Part shown: piece by piece, positions 8,001-14,633 of the stretch | Layout: each line of letters starts with the position of its first letter | Position numbering within the stretch: the stretch's first letter is position 1 | Source of the DNA: Cytophagaceae bacterium UBA6715 | GTDB taxonomy: Bacteria > Bacteroidota > Bacteroidia > Cytophagales > Spirosomataceae | Direction of reading: 5' to 3' | DNA length: 22,215 nt | Assembly (NCBI GenBank): GCA_002454335.1 | Contig: DKIP01000058.1 | Location: 21,748-43,962, forward strand | Notes under the pieces: generated by a model | The model's input: only the letters and a program-made list of their open reading frames with translations | The model's database searches: none | What the model was told of the DNA's origin: nothing | Translations under genes and position numbers: made by a program

Positions 8001-8999
8001 GTATATTTAAACCTTTCATTCCCTAGACCAGGAAGTTATTTGATCGAACAAAGTTGTTCGAATGGAGCAAGTATATTCAGAAGTAATAGAAGCCTATCCG
8101 ATACCGTGAATGCTCCATCTAACTTGGGTTACCCCTATACTATCCCCAATATTGTTTCTATCACGGGAGCTAAATTCAATGGATCTCCCATCACAACGGG
8201 ATATTATTATTTCTATGACATGAAATTCCGATCAATTGGATGTCCAAGCCCACGCAGCCCAGTGGCTGTTATCACTAGCCCAAGCCCAACTGTTGCCATC
8301 ACACCCACTGGCTCACTAACAGCATGCTCAAGTGAATCAAAAGTTATCACCGCTACCCTAAGCGACAATGCATCTATCCAATGGTTATTAAACGGTAATG
8401 CCATTGCGGGAGCAACACAGGCAACCCTATCCATAAACAGATCAGGCCAATATCAAGCTCAAGTGATTAATACCAATAATTGCAGCGCACTGAGTAGCAG
8501 TCTAAACTTAATTATTTCAACCCCTTTATCTCCTTTGGTATCCTATTCAAACGGAGTCTTGCGGTCATCCGGAGGAAATAATATGCAATGGTACCTGAAT
8601 GGTCAAGCGATCATAGGTGCTACTGAAGCGAATTATTCCCCAACAGAATCAGGAACCTACGCAATTAAATTAACTGATATCAATGGATGCACAGCTAGTT
8701 CTGAGAACTTCAATATCAGCATTTTGGCTAATGAAGAAGTAAACCCATTTACCCAAATCACGGCCTTTCCCAATCCAACTCAACATGAAATCTTCCTAGG
8801 GATTCCAGATAAGTTACGGCAATCCAATATGTTGAAAATACAGATCTGGAATACATTGGGGAAATTAATTCAAACGAAGACCTATGATAAGCCGTCAAGG
8901 CAAATCACCTTAGATGTACATGACTTAGCAAATGGGAACTACTTCATCTCATTCCCAGAAATCACAAATCAACCGGGTATAAAATTTATTAAATTTTAA
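5061..8999 (+). CDS. Secreted subtilisin-like (S8) protease with T9SS type A sorting domain
   Basis: Multidomain protein of 1312 residues. A signal peptide (1-22, ending RTQGQ) precedes a propeptide-like helical segment. The S8 domain holds a complete triad: Asp129 in AIWDGG, His156 in HATHVAGT and Ser377 in GTSMSSPQVAG, with oxyanion Asn267 in SAGN. Residues 450-580 form a jelly-roll like that of KP-43-type proteases (CWTDPEGN, LINDLDIKI). Next come a GEVED domain (about 618-716; DWNQDGDFDDPNE), a CARDB-like beta domain (about 722-825), an unassigned beta-rich stretch (880-1062), and two tandem Ig-like repeats sharing QW.LNG.AI.GAT (about 1090-1150 and 1158-1220). The C-terminus (about 1232-1312) is a Por secretion tail (AFPNPTQ; NGNYFISF). 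Inferred export is Sec to periplasm, then T9SS to the surface or medium. Its 3' end overlaps the opposing oxidoreductase gene by 11 bases. Confidence 0.94.
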   Translation: MRSNNLFSIICLLLLVANRTQGQHDIYNGETKRRIQEFANDFSREQSNRYQQSLRLAKQKGIKLNDQIGDKKISLQQINSIGEALYIGVESNRRSGQITRTDQLYSGGNLGISLNGKSDTLAGKLAIWDGGGVMVTHQEFSGRVNLQESSLTPDLHATHVAGTMVASGVIAAARGMSFGAGLKVWDYNNDNAEISLASPNLLISNHSYGYQAGWVFDTSKNKWQWWGNDAISSLEDYKFGFYDSNAQALDRIAFNAPYYLITKSAGNSRSENGPDFTKGEYYFLKNTRDSSNVIRAKNDSYDIISTTGTAKNILTVGAIESIPQIPNLPSEIRVSNFSSWGPTDDGRIKPDIMGVGTDILSTSNTSNASYTSLDGTSMSSPQVAGSLFLLQQLYNRLNNGKFMRSATLKGLVIHTAMDFGPVGPDYQSGWGLLHAENAANIIQNKDKTKAIRELTLNNGSLYTEKIVASGAGNVCATICWTDPEGNVLPLIASSLNSRSPRLINDLDIKIQDSKGTYLPFTLDPENPSALAKTGVNNLDNVEKIIIPQSTPGESYTLTINHKGTLKSNLQEFSLILSGIGGTPYCKLSTTANQALISQLLVDSKSIANTIDSSGVALPIETGETKSLSLQFTNSATKNLRAVVDWNQDGDFDDPNELVHANTNILGSSYNFSITSPSGVAINNRYKLRVICSNDPINSDCGTLSNGNSLEANIQILQASNDIASLGISSTVGNFCQNTGNLKLVARVKNMGSKSQSKLPLVIKVMTNSQNIGQLNGTIDKINAGSEQEIVLQGDLALDAGKTYSFELSHQLASDQYTANNSFQLQQKIEAAQTPSAIGTQCIPGTLVNLTSISDGALWYSNNLLVGAGTKISLPASASYSIAQADFTGSLAPSTKAAFGTGTYYENFGPQPILEVKSPIVLESARIYVGTPGTITFNVYNKDTGELVGSVTKAVEATRTQSNLTRVGGQLIDDKNDPGQVVYLNLSFPRPGSYLIEQSCSNGASIFRSNRSLSDTVNAPSNLGYPYTIPNIVSITGAKFNGSPITTGYYYFYDMKFRSIGCPSPRSPVAVITSPSPTVAITPTGSLTACSSESKVITATLSDNASIQWLLNGNAIAGATQATLSINRSGQYQAQVINTNNCSALSSSLNLIISTPLSPLVSYSNGVLRSSGGNNMQWYLNGQAIIGATEANYSPTESGTYAIKLTDINGCTASSENFNISILANEEVNPFTQITAFPNPTQHEIFLGIPDKLRQSNMLKIQIWNTLGKLIQTKTYDKPSRQITLDVHDLANGNYFISFPEITNQPGIKFIKF
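8981..8997. repeat. A/T-only palindrome at the convergent gene overlap
   Basis: Two 8-base arms, aaaattta and taaatttt, are exact complements around a single T. The palindrome spans the last codons of the protease (KFIKF) and, on the other strand, the stop of the oxidoreductase. It could act as a weak bidirectional end signal, but the weak A/T stem and coding constraint make that speculative. Confidence 0.35.
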
Positions 9000-9975
9000 C
9001 TACGAACCGTCCACTAGTATTCCCTGCAATCATATCTTCGAGAACGAAAGGCACTTCCTCCAATTTGATTTCTTGGCAAATGTTTTCCAAATCAACAGCC
9101 CATACATCCGAAATTTTCTCCCACATGGCGTGTTTATATGACAGAGGAGATTCCGCAGAATAAATACCGAGCATACGTGTGCCACGTAAAATAAACGGAT
9201 AAACTTGCATAGGCAATTCTACACCCGCCGCCATACCACATACAGCAACTGAACCTCCATATTGTAAGCGCTTAACAACTTGAACCAAATAATTCCCGCC
9301 AAGGGTATCTATTGCTCCTGCATATTCCATGGCATAAAGCGCTCTAAGAGGTTCCTCTGCGAATTGTTGCCTCGAAATCACACGCAAGGCACCTAGTTTT
9401 TTCAATGATTCCTCCAACGCAGGCTTCCCACTCAGGGCAACGACAGAAAAACCTAGATGACTCAACAATCGAATACTAATCATCCCCACGCCACCTGTAG
9501 AACCTGTAACCAATACGTCACCCATGTTGGGACTAAGTTGATTAGTAATCAGTGCATCGATAGCCATTGCAGCAGTTAGACCTGCTGTTCCCCACTGCAT
9601 AGCGATGCGAGTAGGTAATTGTGTAGGAATTTCGATAACCCAATTGGCCGGCACACGAATATACTCTGACAAACCACCATGTGAATTCATCCCCATATCA
9701 AAACCGGTGACCACCACGCGGGCGCCCGTTTGAAATTTTCCGGAAAGATCAGATACAACTACGCCAGCTGCATCAATTCCAGGGATATGCGGAAAATTTC
9801 GCGTGATGCCCTTGTGGCCGCTAGCTGACAATGCATCTTTATAATTCAGGGAAGAATATGCTACTTTTATCAAAACATCTGACTCTGGCAAAAAAGTAAA
9901 AGGTAAAGATTTAAGTGCTGTAGATGCTTTGCCTTCAGGACTAATCTCTGTAATGAGTGCGCGAAAAGTTTGCAT
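8989..9975 (-). CDS. YhdH/AcuI-family NADPH-dependent oxidoreductase (MDR superfamily)
   Basis: Medium-chain dehydrogenase/reductase of 328 residues, without the zinc-binding residues of alcohol dehydrogenases. Landmarks typical of E. coli YhdH and AcuI: SSLNYKDALSASGHKG (about 41-56), NFPHIPGIDAAG, GWG-like TGFDMGMN, the dinucleotide motif VTGSTGGVG (about 155-163), AIDTLGG, YGGSVAVCGMAAG and PFILRG. AcuI reduces acryloyl-CoA with NADPH; YhdH relatives act on quinones or enones, and the physiological substrate here is unknown. It lies five bases after the methyltransferase and is the last gene of the fcl-methyltransferase-oxidoreductase run. Its stop codon lies inside the opposing protease gene. 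Confidence 0.9.
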   Translation of the reverse strand: MQTFRALITEISPEGKASTALKSLPFTFLPESDVLIKVAYSSLNYKDALSASGHKGITRNFPHIPGIDAAGVVVSDLSGKFQTGARVVVTGFDMGMNSHGGLSEYIRVPANWVIEIPTQLPTRIAMQWGTAGLTAAMAIDALITNQLSPNMGDVLVTGSTGGVGMISIRLLSHLGFSVVALSGKPALEESLKKLGALRVISRQQFAEEPLRALYAMEYAGAIDTLGGNYLVQVVKRLQYGGSVAVCGMAAGVELPMQVYPFILRGTRMLGIYSAESPLSYKHAMWEKISDVWAVDLENICQEIKLEEVPFVLEDMIAGNTSGRFVVKI

Positions 9976-9980
9976 AAGTC

Positions 9981-10718
9981 TTATTTCTTAGCCCAGAAAA
10001 AAATCATTCTAGGGGATTTATGATCATCAAACTTAGCTAACGAATAGTCCCCGGCCAAATTGATAAACGTCAAGCCCGCCTGCTTCGCATAGGCCAAAAA
10101 ATCATTTTTCGAAATCAATTCGACTTTTTCCCGAAATACGAAGGATTGACCTTGGTCCTCGAAAGATATGGATTTATAGAGATAGCCCCCTTCTTCCCAA
10201 CGCTTAATATGAAACTTAATAGCATCACGTATAACTACTTCTTCCGGAACTAAATTTGCAAGTATGTAGGTGGGGTTCAAGAAATCCATCACCAAAATTC
10301 CTTCTTGCTTTAAACCTCCTGCGAATGTCTGGAAGGCACGCGCATTGTCTGCAGGTTCATCAAAATAGCCAAAACTCGTAAAAAAATTAAAGACAACATC
10401 GTAATGTGCTTGCTTCGGCAAGGGTTCACGTAAGTCGTGAACAAAAAAACGTAAGTGTTTATTGGCCAAACGATTCGCCTCCGCTATACTACTCGGAGAC
10501 AAATCAAAACCCTCCACATGAATCCCATGGCGTTGAAGCATTTTGGCATGACGACCTTTGCCACAAGCCGCATCTAACACGAGAGCACCGGCTGGAATTT
10601 TCAAATAAGCTTGTAAGGTTTCAATAAAATGCTTGGCTTCTTGATCATCCCGGCTCGCATACAATTGGTGATAATAAGGGGAATCAAACCAAGTACTAAA
10701 CCACGTAGCTTTTTCCAT
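9981..10718 (-). CDS. Class I SAM-dependent methyltransferase
   Basis: Protein of 245 residues with a Rossmann-like methyltransferase core. Motif I is VLDAACGKGRHAKML (47-61), followed by the acidic ribose-binding EGFDLSP strand and post-motif VVFNFFTSFGYFDEPADN, the loop expected after motif II. The family is the broad UbiE/Methyltransf_25 group, so the substrate cannot be read from sequence. Its ATG shares the A of the fcl stop on the minus strand (TAATG), indicating translational coupling with GDP-fucose synthase, and it ends five bases before the oxidoreductase. The context allows O-methylation of a sugar or small metabolite, but no residue proves that. No signal peptide is present; it is cytoplasmic. 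Confidence 0.85.
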   Translation of the reverse strand: MEKATWFSTWFDSPYYHQLYASRDDQEAKHFIETLQAYLKIPAGALVLDAACGKGRHAKMLQRHGIHVEGFDLSPSSIAEANRLANKHLRFFVHDLREPLPKQAHYDVVFNFFTSFGYFDEPADNARAFQTFAGGLKQEGILVMDFLNPTYILANLVPEEVVIRDAIKFHIKRWEEGGYLYKSISFEDQGQSFVFREKVELISKNDFLAYAKQAGLTFINLAGDYSLAKFDDHKSPRMIFFWAKK

Positions 10719-11656
10719 TATTTACGCAAAGCGAGGTTTTGTAAAAAATCCTGATATGCTAAACGGATTCCATCTGCCAACTCAATATGATGCTTCCAGC
10801 CCAATTGATGAAGTTTTGAAACATCCATCAATTTACGTGGGGTGCCATCAGGTTTAGAAACATCCCAACGAATTTTTCCATTGAATCCTACTATTTTTTG
10901 GACGGTTTCCGCAAGTTCTTTGATGGTAACATCTACGCCTGTACCGATATTGACCAATTCAGCATCGCTGTAATTTTCCATTAAGAATAGGCAGGCTTCT
11001 GCCAGATCATCTGCATATAAGAATTCCCGCATAGGCGAGCCTGTTCCCCACAATTCCATCATCGCATCCCCTCGCTCTTTCGCTTCATGGAACTTCCGAA
11101 TCATGGCTGGCAATACATGTGAATTTTGCAAATCATAATTATCATTAGGCCCGTATAAATTAGTCGGCATGACTGAAATAAAATCACAACCATATTGGGT
11201 GCGATAGGCCTCGCACATTTTAATGCCAGCTATTTTTGCAATCGCATAAGGCTCATTGGTTGGCTCTAATTCACCGGTCAACAAATATGACTCTTTTAGA
11301 GGCTGAGGCGCCAATTTAGGATAAATACACGAGGACCCTAAGAACATCAATTTCGTAACTTGATTTAAATAAGCCGCATGAATGACATTATTTTGAATCG
11401 CTAAATTTTCATACAAAAAATCCGCGCGATAGGTGTTATTCGCAATGATTCCACCTACTTTGGCAGCAGCTAAAAACACATAATCCGGCTTTTCTTGTTG
11501 GAAAAACGCTGACACAGCTTCTTGGTTTCTCAAATCCAATTCTTGGGAAGTACGAACAACGATATGTTGATAGCCGTATGCTTGTAACTGTCGAACGATG
11601 GCAGAACCCACCATTCCACGGTGACCTGCTACATATATTTTAGCTTCCTTTTTCAA
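10718..11656 (-). CDS. fcl: GDP-L-fucose synthase
   Basis: Extended SDR enzyme of 312 residues that epimerises and reduces GDP-4-keto-6-deoxy-D-mannose to GDP-L-fucose with NADPH, for fucose-containing surface glycans. Visible: the nucleotide motif AGHRGMVGS (10-18), FLGSSCIYP with catalytic Ser108 and Cys110, NEPYAIAK with Tyr137 and Lys141, His180 in NSHVLP, and MREFLYADDLAEA. The start is unusual: residue 1 is encoded by TTG (11656-11654). The same frame has a stop eight codons upstream and no ATG or GTG between, and the next Met is residue 15, inside the Rossmann motif. A -7 element at 11698-11705 fits this start. The usual partner gmd is not in the window. It overlaps the methyltransferase by one base. 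Confidence 0.95.
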   Translation of the reverse strand: MKKEAKIYVAGHRGMVGSAIVRQLQAYGYQHIVVRTSQELDLRNQEAVSAFFQQEKPDYVFLAAAKVGGIIANNTYRADFLYENLAIQNNVIHAAYLNQVTKLMFLGSSCIYPKLAPQPLKESYLLTGELEPTNEPYAIAKIAGIKMCEAYRTQYGCDFISVMPTNLYGPNDNYDLQNSHVLPAMIRKFHEAKERGDAMMELWGTGSPMREFLYADDLAEACLFLMENYSDAELVNIGTGVDVTIKELAETVQKIVGFNGKIRWDVSKPDGTPRKLMDVSKLHQLGWKHHIELADGIRLAYQDFLQNLALRK

Positions 11657-11697
11657 TGATTGATTGCTCTGAGATAATTAACGCGTGAAAAACCTTG

Positions 11698-11705
11698 CAA
11701 AAATA
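11698..11705 (-). promoter_or_regulatory. Bacteroidota -7 promoter element for the fcl operon
   Basis: The minus strand reads TATTTTTG followed by CA, an exact TAnnTTTG match. Transcription would start near 11690, about 35 bases ahead of the TTG start at 11656. It is divergent from the identical element at 11738-11745; the two lie 32 bases apart. No clear -33 TTG is seen. Confidence 0.5.
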
Positions 11706-11737
11706 CACAAACTACCTAAGCTAATCATTTAAATTCC

Positions 11738-11745
11738 TATTTTTG
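11738..11745 (+). promoter_or_regulatory. Bacteroidota -7 promoter element for the YwqK/MORN gene
   Basis: TATTTTTG matches TAnnTTTG exactly and overlaps the TTG at 11743 that would open a longer reading frame. Transcription from about 11752 rules out that longer start and fits the ATG at 11782. An AGGAG at 11775-11779 lies only two bases from that ATG, closer than a standard ribosome binding site. Confidence 0.5.
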
Positions 11746-11781
11746 AGAAATTTTTTTGAACGCAATTCGTTCTTAGGAGTC

Positions 11782-12723
11782 ATGATAATCAAAGACCTTA
11801 TTTTTTGTAGTTTGTTTTTGGCCAGCATAACAGGTTATGGACAATCGCAGGCAGTGATTTCTTCGAAAAAACCTTTGAAGGACACAAGTTCTCAAAAAGG
11901 AATTCTTGGAGGACGATTAAGCACGGGCTTAGAAGAGCAAATTGACGGTGCAGCAAAAATCAAATCAGAAGGAAAGGCCATCATCGAAGACATCGGGATT
12001 AAAAATTTGGGGATCAAAGCCAGCATGCTCGCACGACGAGTAGCCAAAAAGCCAACGCCTAAAGATGAGTATGCAGGCATAAAAACAGAGCGTCGTCTAG
12101 GCAATTATGGTAGTGGGACTCGAAATACATTGGAAGAAATCAATGTAGTCAAATATGTAGAAGACGAGGCTGTTAGTCCATATGTGCCAGAAATTTGGTG
12201 GTTTGATCCCGCGCAATCACGTATCGTAACCGGTTCATTAAAAGACAATAAATCGGCACAAATATGCCACGGCCCATTCAGGCGTGTAGTAAATCAAAAC
12301 GTTACTGAACAAGGCTTTTTCTTTATGGGGGCCAAAGATGGTCGCTGGGAGACTTATGGGCCAGATGGCGAACTTCTTAATAAGCAATATTTTCATCATG
12401 GATTTCCTGTGGGGGCTTACATCTCTTATTTCGACGCCGAGCAGAAGAAAATCAAAGAAGTAATTCCGGTGGTCTTTGGAAAAGTACGCGGGCAATATCG
12501 AGCATTTTATGCAAGCGGAAATGTAAAAGAGGAGGGCATGCTAGATGACAGCGTTCGCGTAGGCCGCTGGCGGGAATATTATGAATTTGGTTCGGGAGGC
12601 AGGCTAAAAAAAGAGTGGCGATATAGGAAAGACAAGTTTGATCCGCAGGAACCTGAATTAATTCAAGAAAGGGATACACAGGGAAAAATTATTTTCCAGA
12701 CACAAAATAAATTAGGCGAATGA
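11782..12723 (+). CDS. Exported YwqK/MORN-repeat protein
   Basis: Protein of 313 residues from the ATG at 11782, with a signal peptide (MIIKDLIFCSLFLASITGYG, cleavage likely near residue 20-24). A linker rich in Lys, Ser and Gly follows. The C-terminal half (about 187-285) holds degenerate MORN-type repeats: DGRWETYGPDGELLNKQYF, GAYISYFDAEQKKIKE, GQYRAFYASGNVKEEGML, GRWREYYEFGSGGRLKKEW. This is the MORN_2/YwqK pattern, often labelled 'antitoxin' in databases, a name with little support for exported Bacteroidota members. The function is unknown; a periplasmic or surface structural or binding role is plausible. Its stop overlaps the next gene's ATG (ATGA), so the two are translationally coupled. 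The frame extends 13 codons upstream to a TTG, but a promoter element covers that codon. Confidence 0.8.
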   Translation: MIIKDLIFCSLFLASITGYGQSQAVISSKKPLKDTSSQKGILGGRLSTGLEEQIDGAAKIKSEGKAIIEDIGIKNLGIKASMLARRVAKKPTPKDEYAGIKTERRLGNYGSGTRNTLEEINVVKYVEDEAVSPYVPEIWWFDPAQSRIVTGSLKDNKSAQICHGPFRRVVNQNVTEQGFFFMGAKDGRWETYGPDGELLNKQYFHHGFPVGAYISYFDAEQKKIKEVIPVVFGKVRGQYRAFYASGNVKEEGMLDDSVRVGRWREYYEFGSGGRLKKEWRYRKDKFDPQEPELIQERDTQGKIIFQTQNKLGE

Positions 12724-13070
12724 TGAAGGTTCTTGCTTTCTTGCTTCATATGCTTGCCTTCAGCCAACAATCGGCGGCGCAAACGGCCTGTATTAATCCG
12801 TTGGATGGCTATATCTTGCATTCGCAAAGTGAACATGGAATTGCTAATGCCGAAACAGCTTCATATAATATGTTTGAAGAAGAAGATTCAAAGTCTGATT
12901 CGGATGACTCGGATGATGAATTTGACCCCTTGGTATTTCCAACAATTTGGGAATTACAAACTGACAAAAATTTTAAAACCAACCAACAAATAGACAAAGA
13001 TCAGATTGGCGAAATATGTTCGGCCTATCTAACTCCAATTTTGAGTCCTCCTGATGAAGAAGCCTGTTAA
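12720..13070 (+). CDS. Small acidic exported protein, unknown function
   Basis: Protein of 116 residues that I do not recognise. Residues 1-21 look like a signal peptide (KVLAFLLHMLAF core, then QQSAAQ before cleavage). The site QTAC does not fit a lipobox because position -3 is Gln. The mature part has an acidic Ser/Asp tract (53-69: EEEDSKSDSDDSDDEFD), three cysteines (Cys24, Cys100 and the final residue Cys116), and a Pro-rich end. It starts ATGATG at 12720; either Met is possible, and the first overlaps the YwqK-gene stop, indicating coupling. It lies 32 bases ahead of the SulP transporter. The signal peptide and coupling argue that it is a real gene. Binding of a divalent cation by the acidic tract is conceivable but unproven. 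Confidence 0.7.
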   Translation: MMKVLAFLLHMLAFSQQSAAQTACINPLDGYILHSQSEHGIANAETASYNMFEEEDSKSDSDDSDDEFDPLVFPTIWELQTDKNFKTNQQIDKDQIGEICSAYLTPILSPPDEEAC

Positions 13071-13102
13071 ATTCAGTTTAACTCACACTTTAACTTTTCA
13101 TT

Positions 13103-14632
13103 ATGAATACTCAAACATATATAAAATCTTTCGTGTCAAACGATTGGAAATCGGGCATAGCCGTATTTTTAGTCGCTTTGCCACTTTGCTTGGGCATTGC
13201 CTTGGCGTCTGGCGCACCACTCATGGCGGGCCTAATTGCAGGAATCGTAGGTGGCCTGCTTGTTTCATTACTTTCTGGCTCTGAACTGTCAGTTAGTGGC
13301 CCTGCGGCGGGCTTGACTATTATCGTCGCACAGGCCATCTCAAGTCTAGGATCATTTAATGGCTTTTTAGTTGCGGTCATTTTAGCAGGGATTATCCAAA
13401 TAATATTGGGTTTGCTAAAACTAGGGAAGATTAGCGGTTTCTTCCCGAGCTCGGTTATCCGAGGGATGTTGGTGGCCATTGGTGTCGTTATTATCTTGAA
13501 ACAAATTCCCCATGCGTTAGGAGATGACCTAGATTTTATTGGTGAATTTGAGTTTGATCAATCAGCCGATGGGAAAAATACATTTTCCGAAATTCTCGCA
13601 TCCATTGCAGAATTCAAATTAGGGGCTATCATCATTTCCTTTGCGGGTCTAGTATTATTGTTTGTCTGGACGACGCTAGGAAAGACCATTAACTTATTAA
13701 ATGCACTTCCTGCTTCCCTGTTTGTTGTTTTGATGGGTGTATTGTTAAACTTCCTGTTTGGCCTGTACTTCCCGAGTCTTTACTTAGGTGATTCAAAGGA
13801 CCACATGGTAAATCTTCCCATTTTTAGTGATATTGGCGCAATTGCCACGAGTATTGTAACGCCCGATTGGTCGTTCATAGTCAATCCTAAAATTTGGCAA
13901 ACTGCATTTACGTTAGCTATTGTTGCGTCATTGGAATCCCTCTTGTCGCTCGAAGCAACAGATTCCTTGGATCCGCTCAAACGTATTTCATCTCCTGACC
14001 GCGAATTACTTGCCCAAGGAATCGGGAATGTAACCAGTGGACTTATTGGTGGACTCCCAATAACTTCTGTTATCGTAAGGTCTTCCACTAACATTTATGC
14101 GGGGGGTAAAACAAGAATGTCAGGCTTTATGCATGGCCTACTACTTTTAGTTGCCATTTTGCTCTTGCCTTTATATTTGAACAAAATACCATTAGCTTGT
14201 TTAGCCAGCATTTTACTTTACACAGGGTATAAATTAGCACACCCGGACCAATTCAAAAAAATCATCAAAGAAGGCTGGAAACAGTATGTGCCCTTTTTTG
14301 TTACTATTGTTGTTGTTGTTAGTGTAGATTTATTGTGGGGGATTTTTGTAGGCACCACAGTGGGCTTGGTTTTTGTCATCATTACAAATTACTCCGCTGT
14401 ATTTACCGTATTTATCAATGGTAATGAGGTTTTAATCAAATTTCAAAAAGACGTAACATTCTTGCATAAAATGGCTATTCAGGAGGCCTTACGAAAAATC
14501 CCTGAAGGAAGCGAAGTGTATATTGATATCTCAAAAGTTCACTTTATTGACCATGATGTAAATGAACTCATTAACGATTTCTTATCTACTGCCAAAGCTA
14601 GGGGGATAGAAGCCGATCTAAAGAAAAAATAA
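13103..14632 (+). CDS. SulP-family anion transporter with STAS domain, probably bicarbonate
   Basis: Inner-membrane SLC26/SulP transporter of 509 residues. The membrane domain (about 15-430) shows family motifs: GIALASGAPLMAGLIAGIVG in the first helices, ELSVSGPAAGLT (61-72), SLESLLSLEATDSLDP (277-291) and the long QGIGNVTSGLIGGLP...RSSTN segment (305-330). A cytoplasmic STAS domain follows (about 440-509), ending EVYIDISKVHFIDHDVNEL. At the position where many STAS domains carry a phosphorylatable Ser or Thr, this one has His484. The carbonic anhydrase gene starts one base after the stop, the arrangement expected for bicarbonate transport coupled to CO2/HCO3- interconversion; the substrate is inferred from that context. 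The ATG at 13103 follows a 32-base gap that contains a near -7 match (TAACTTTT). Confidence 0.93.
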   Translation: MNTQTYIKSFVSNDWKSGIAVFLVALPLCLGIALASGAPLMAGLIAGIVGGLLVSLLSGSELSVSGPAAGLTIIVAQAISSLGSFNGFLVAVILAGIIQIILGLLKLGKISGFFPSSVIRGMLVAIGVVIILKQIPHALGDDLDFIGEFEFDQSADGKNTFSEILASIAEFKLGAIIISFAGLVLLFVWTTLGKTINLLNALPASLFVVLMGVLLNFLFGLYFPSLYLGDSKDHMVNLPIFSDIGAIATSIVTPDWSFIVNPKIWQTAFTLAIVASLESLLSLEATDSLDPLKRISSPDRELLAQGIGNVTSGLIGGLPITSVIVRSSTNIYAGGKTRMSGFMHGLLLLVAILLLPLYLNKIPLACLASILLYTGYKLAHPDQFKKIIKEGWKQYVPFFVTIVVVVSVDLLWGIFVGTTVGLVFVIITNYSAVFTVFINGNEVLIKFQKDVTFLHKMAIQEALRKIPEGSEVYIDISKVHFIDHDVNELINDFLSTAKARGIEADLKKK

Positions 14633-14633
14633 C

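Noticed and set aside
12733..12993. A second plus-strand frame of 86 codons overlapping the small acidic protein gene.
   Set aside because: It has no signal peptide or family resemblance and lies inside a gene coupled to its upstream neighbour; it is a frame shadow.
11782..13070. A toxin-antitoxin pair, because YwqK-family proteins are often named antitoxins and a small gene is coupled to it.
   Set aside because: Both products have signal peptides and the small protein is acidic and secreted, with no toxin-like features; the family label is not functional evidence.
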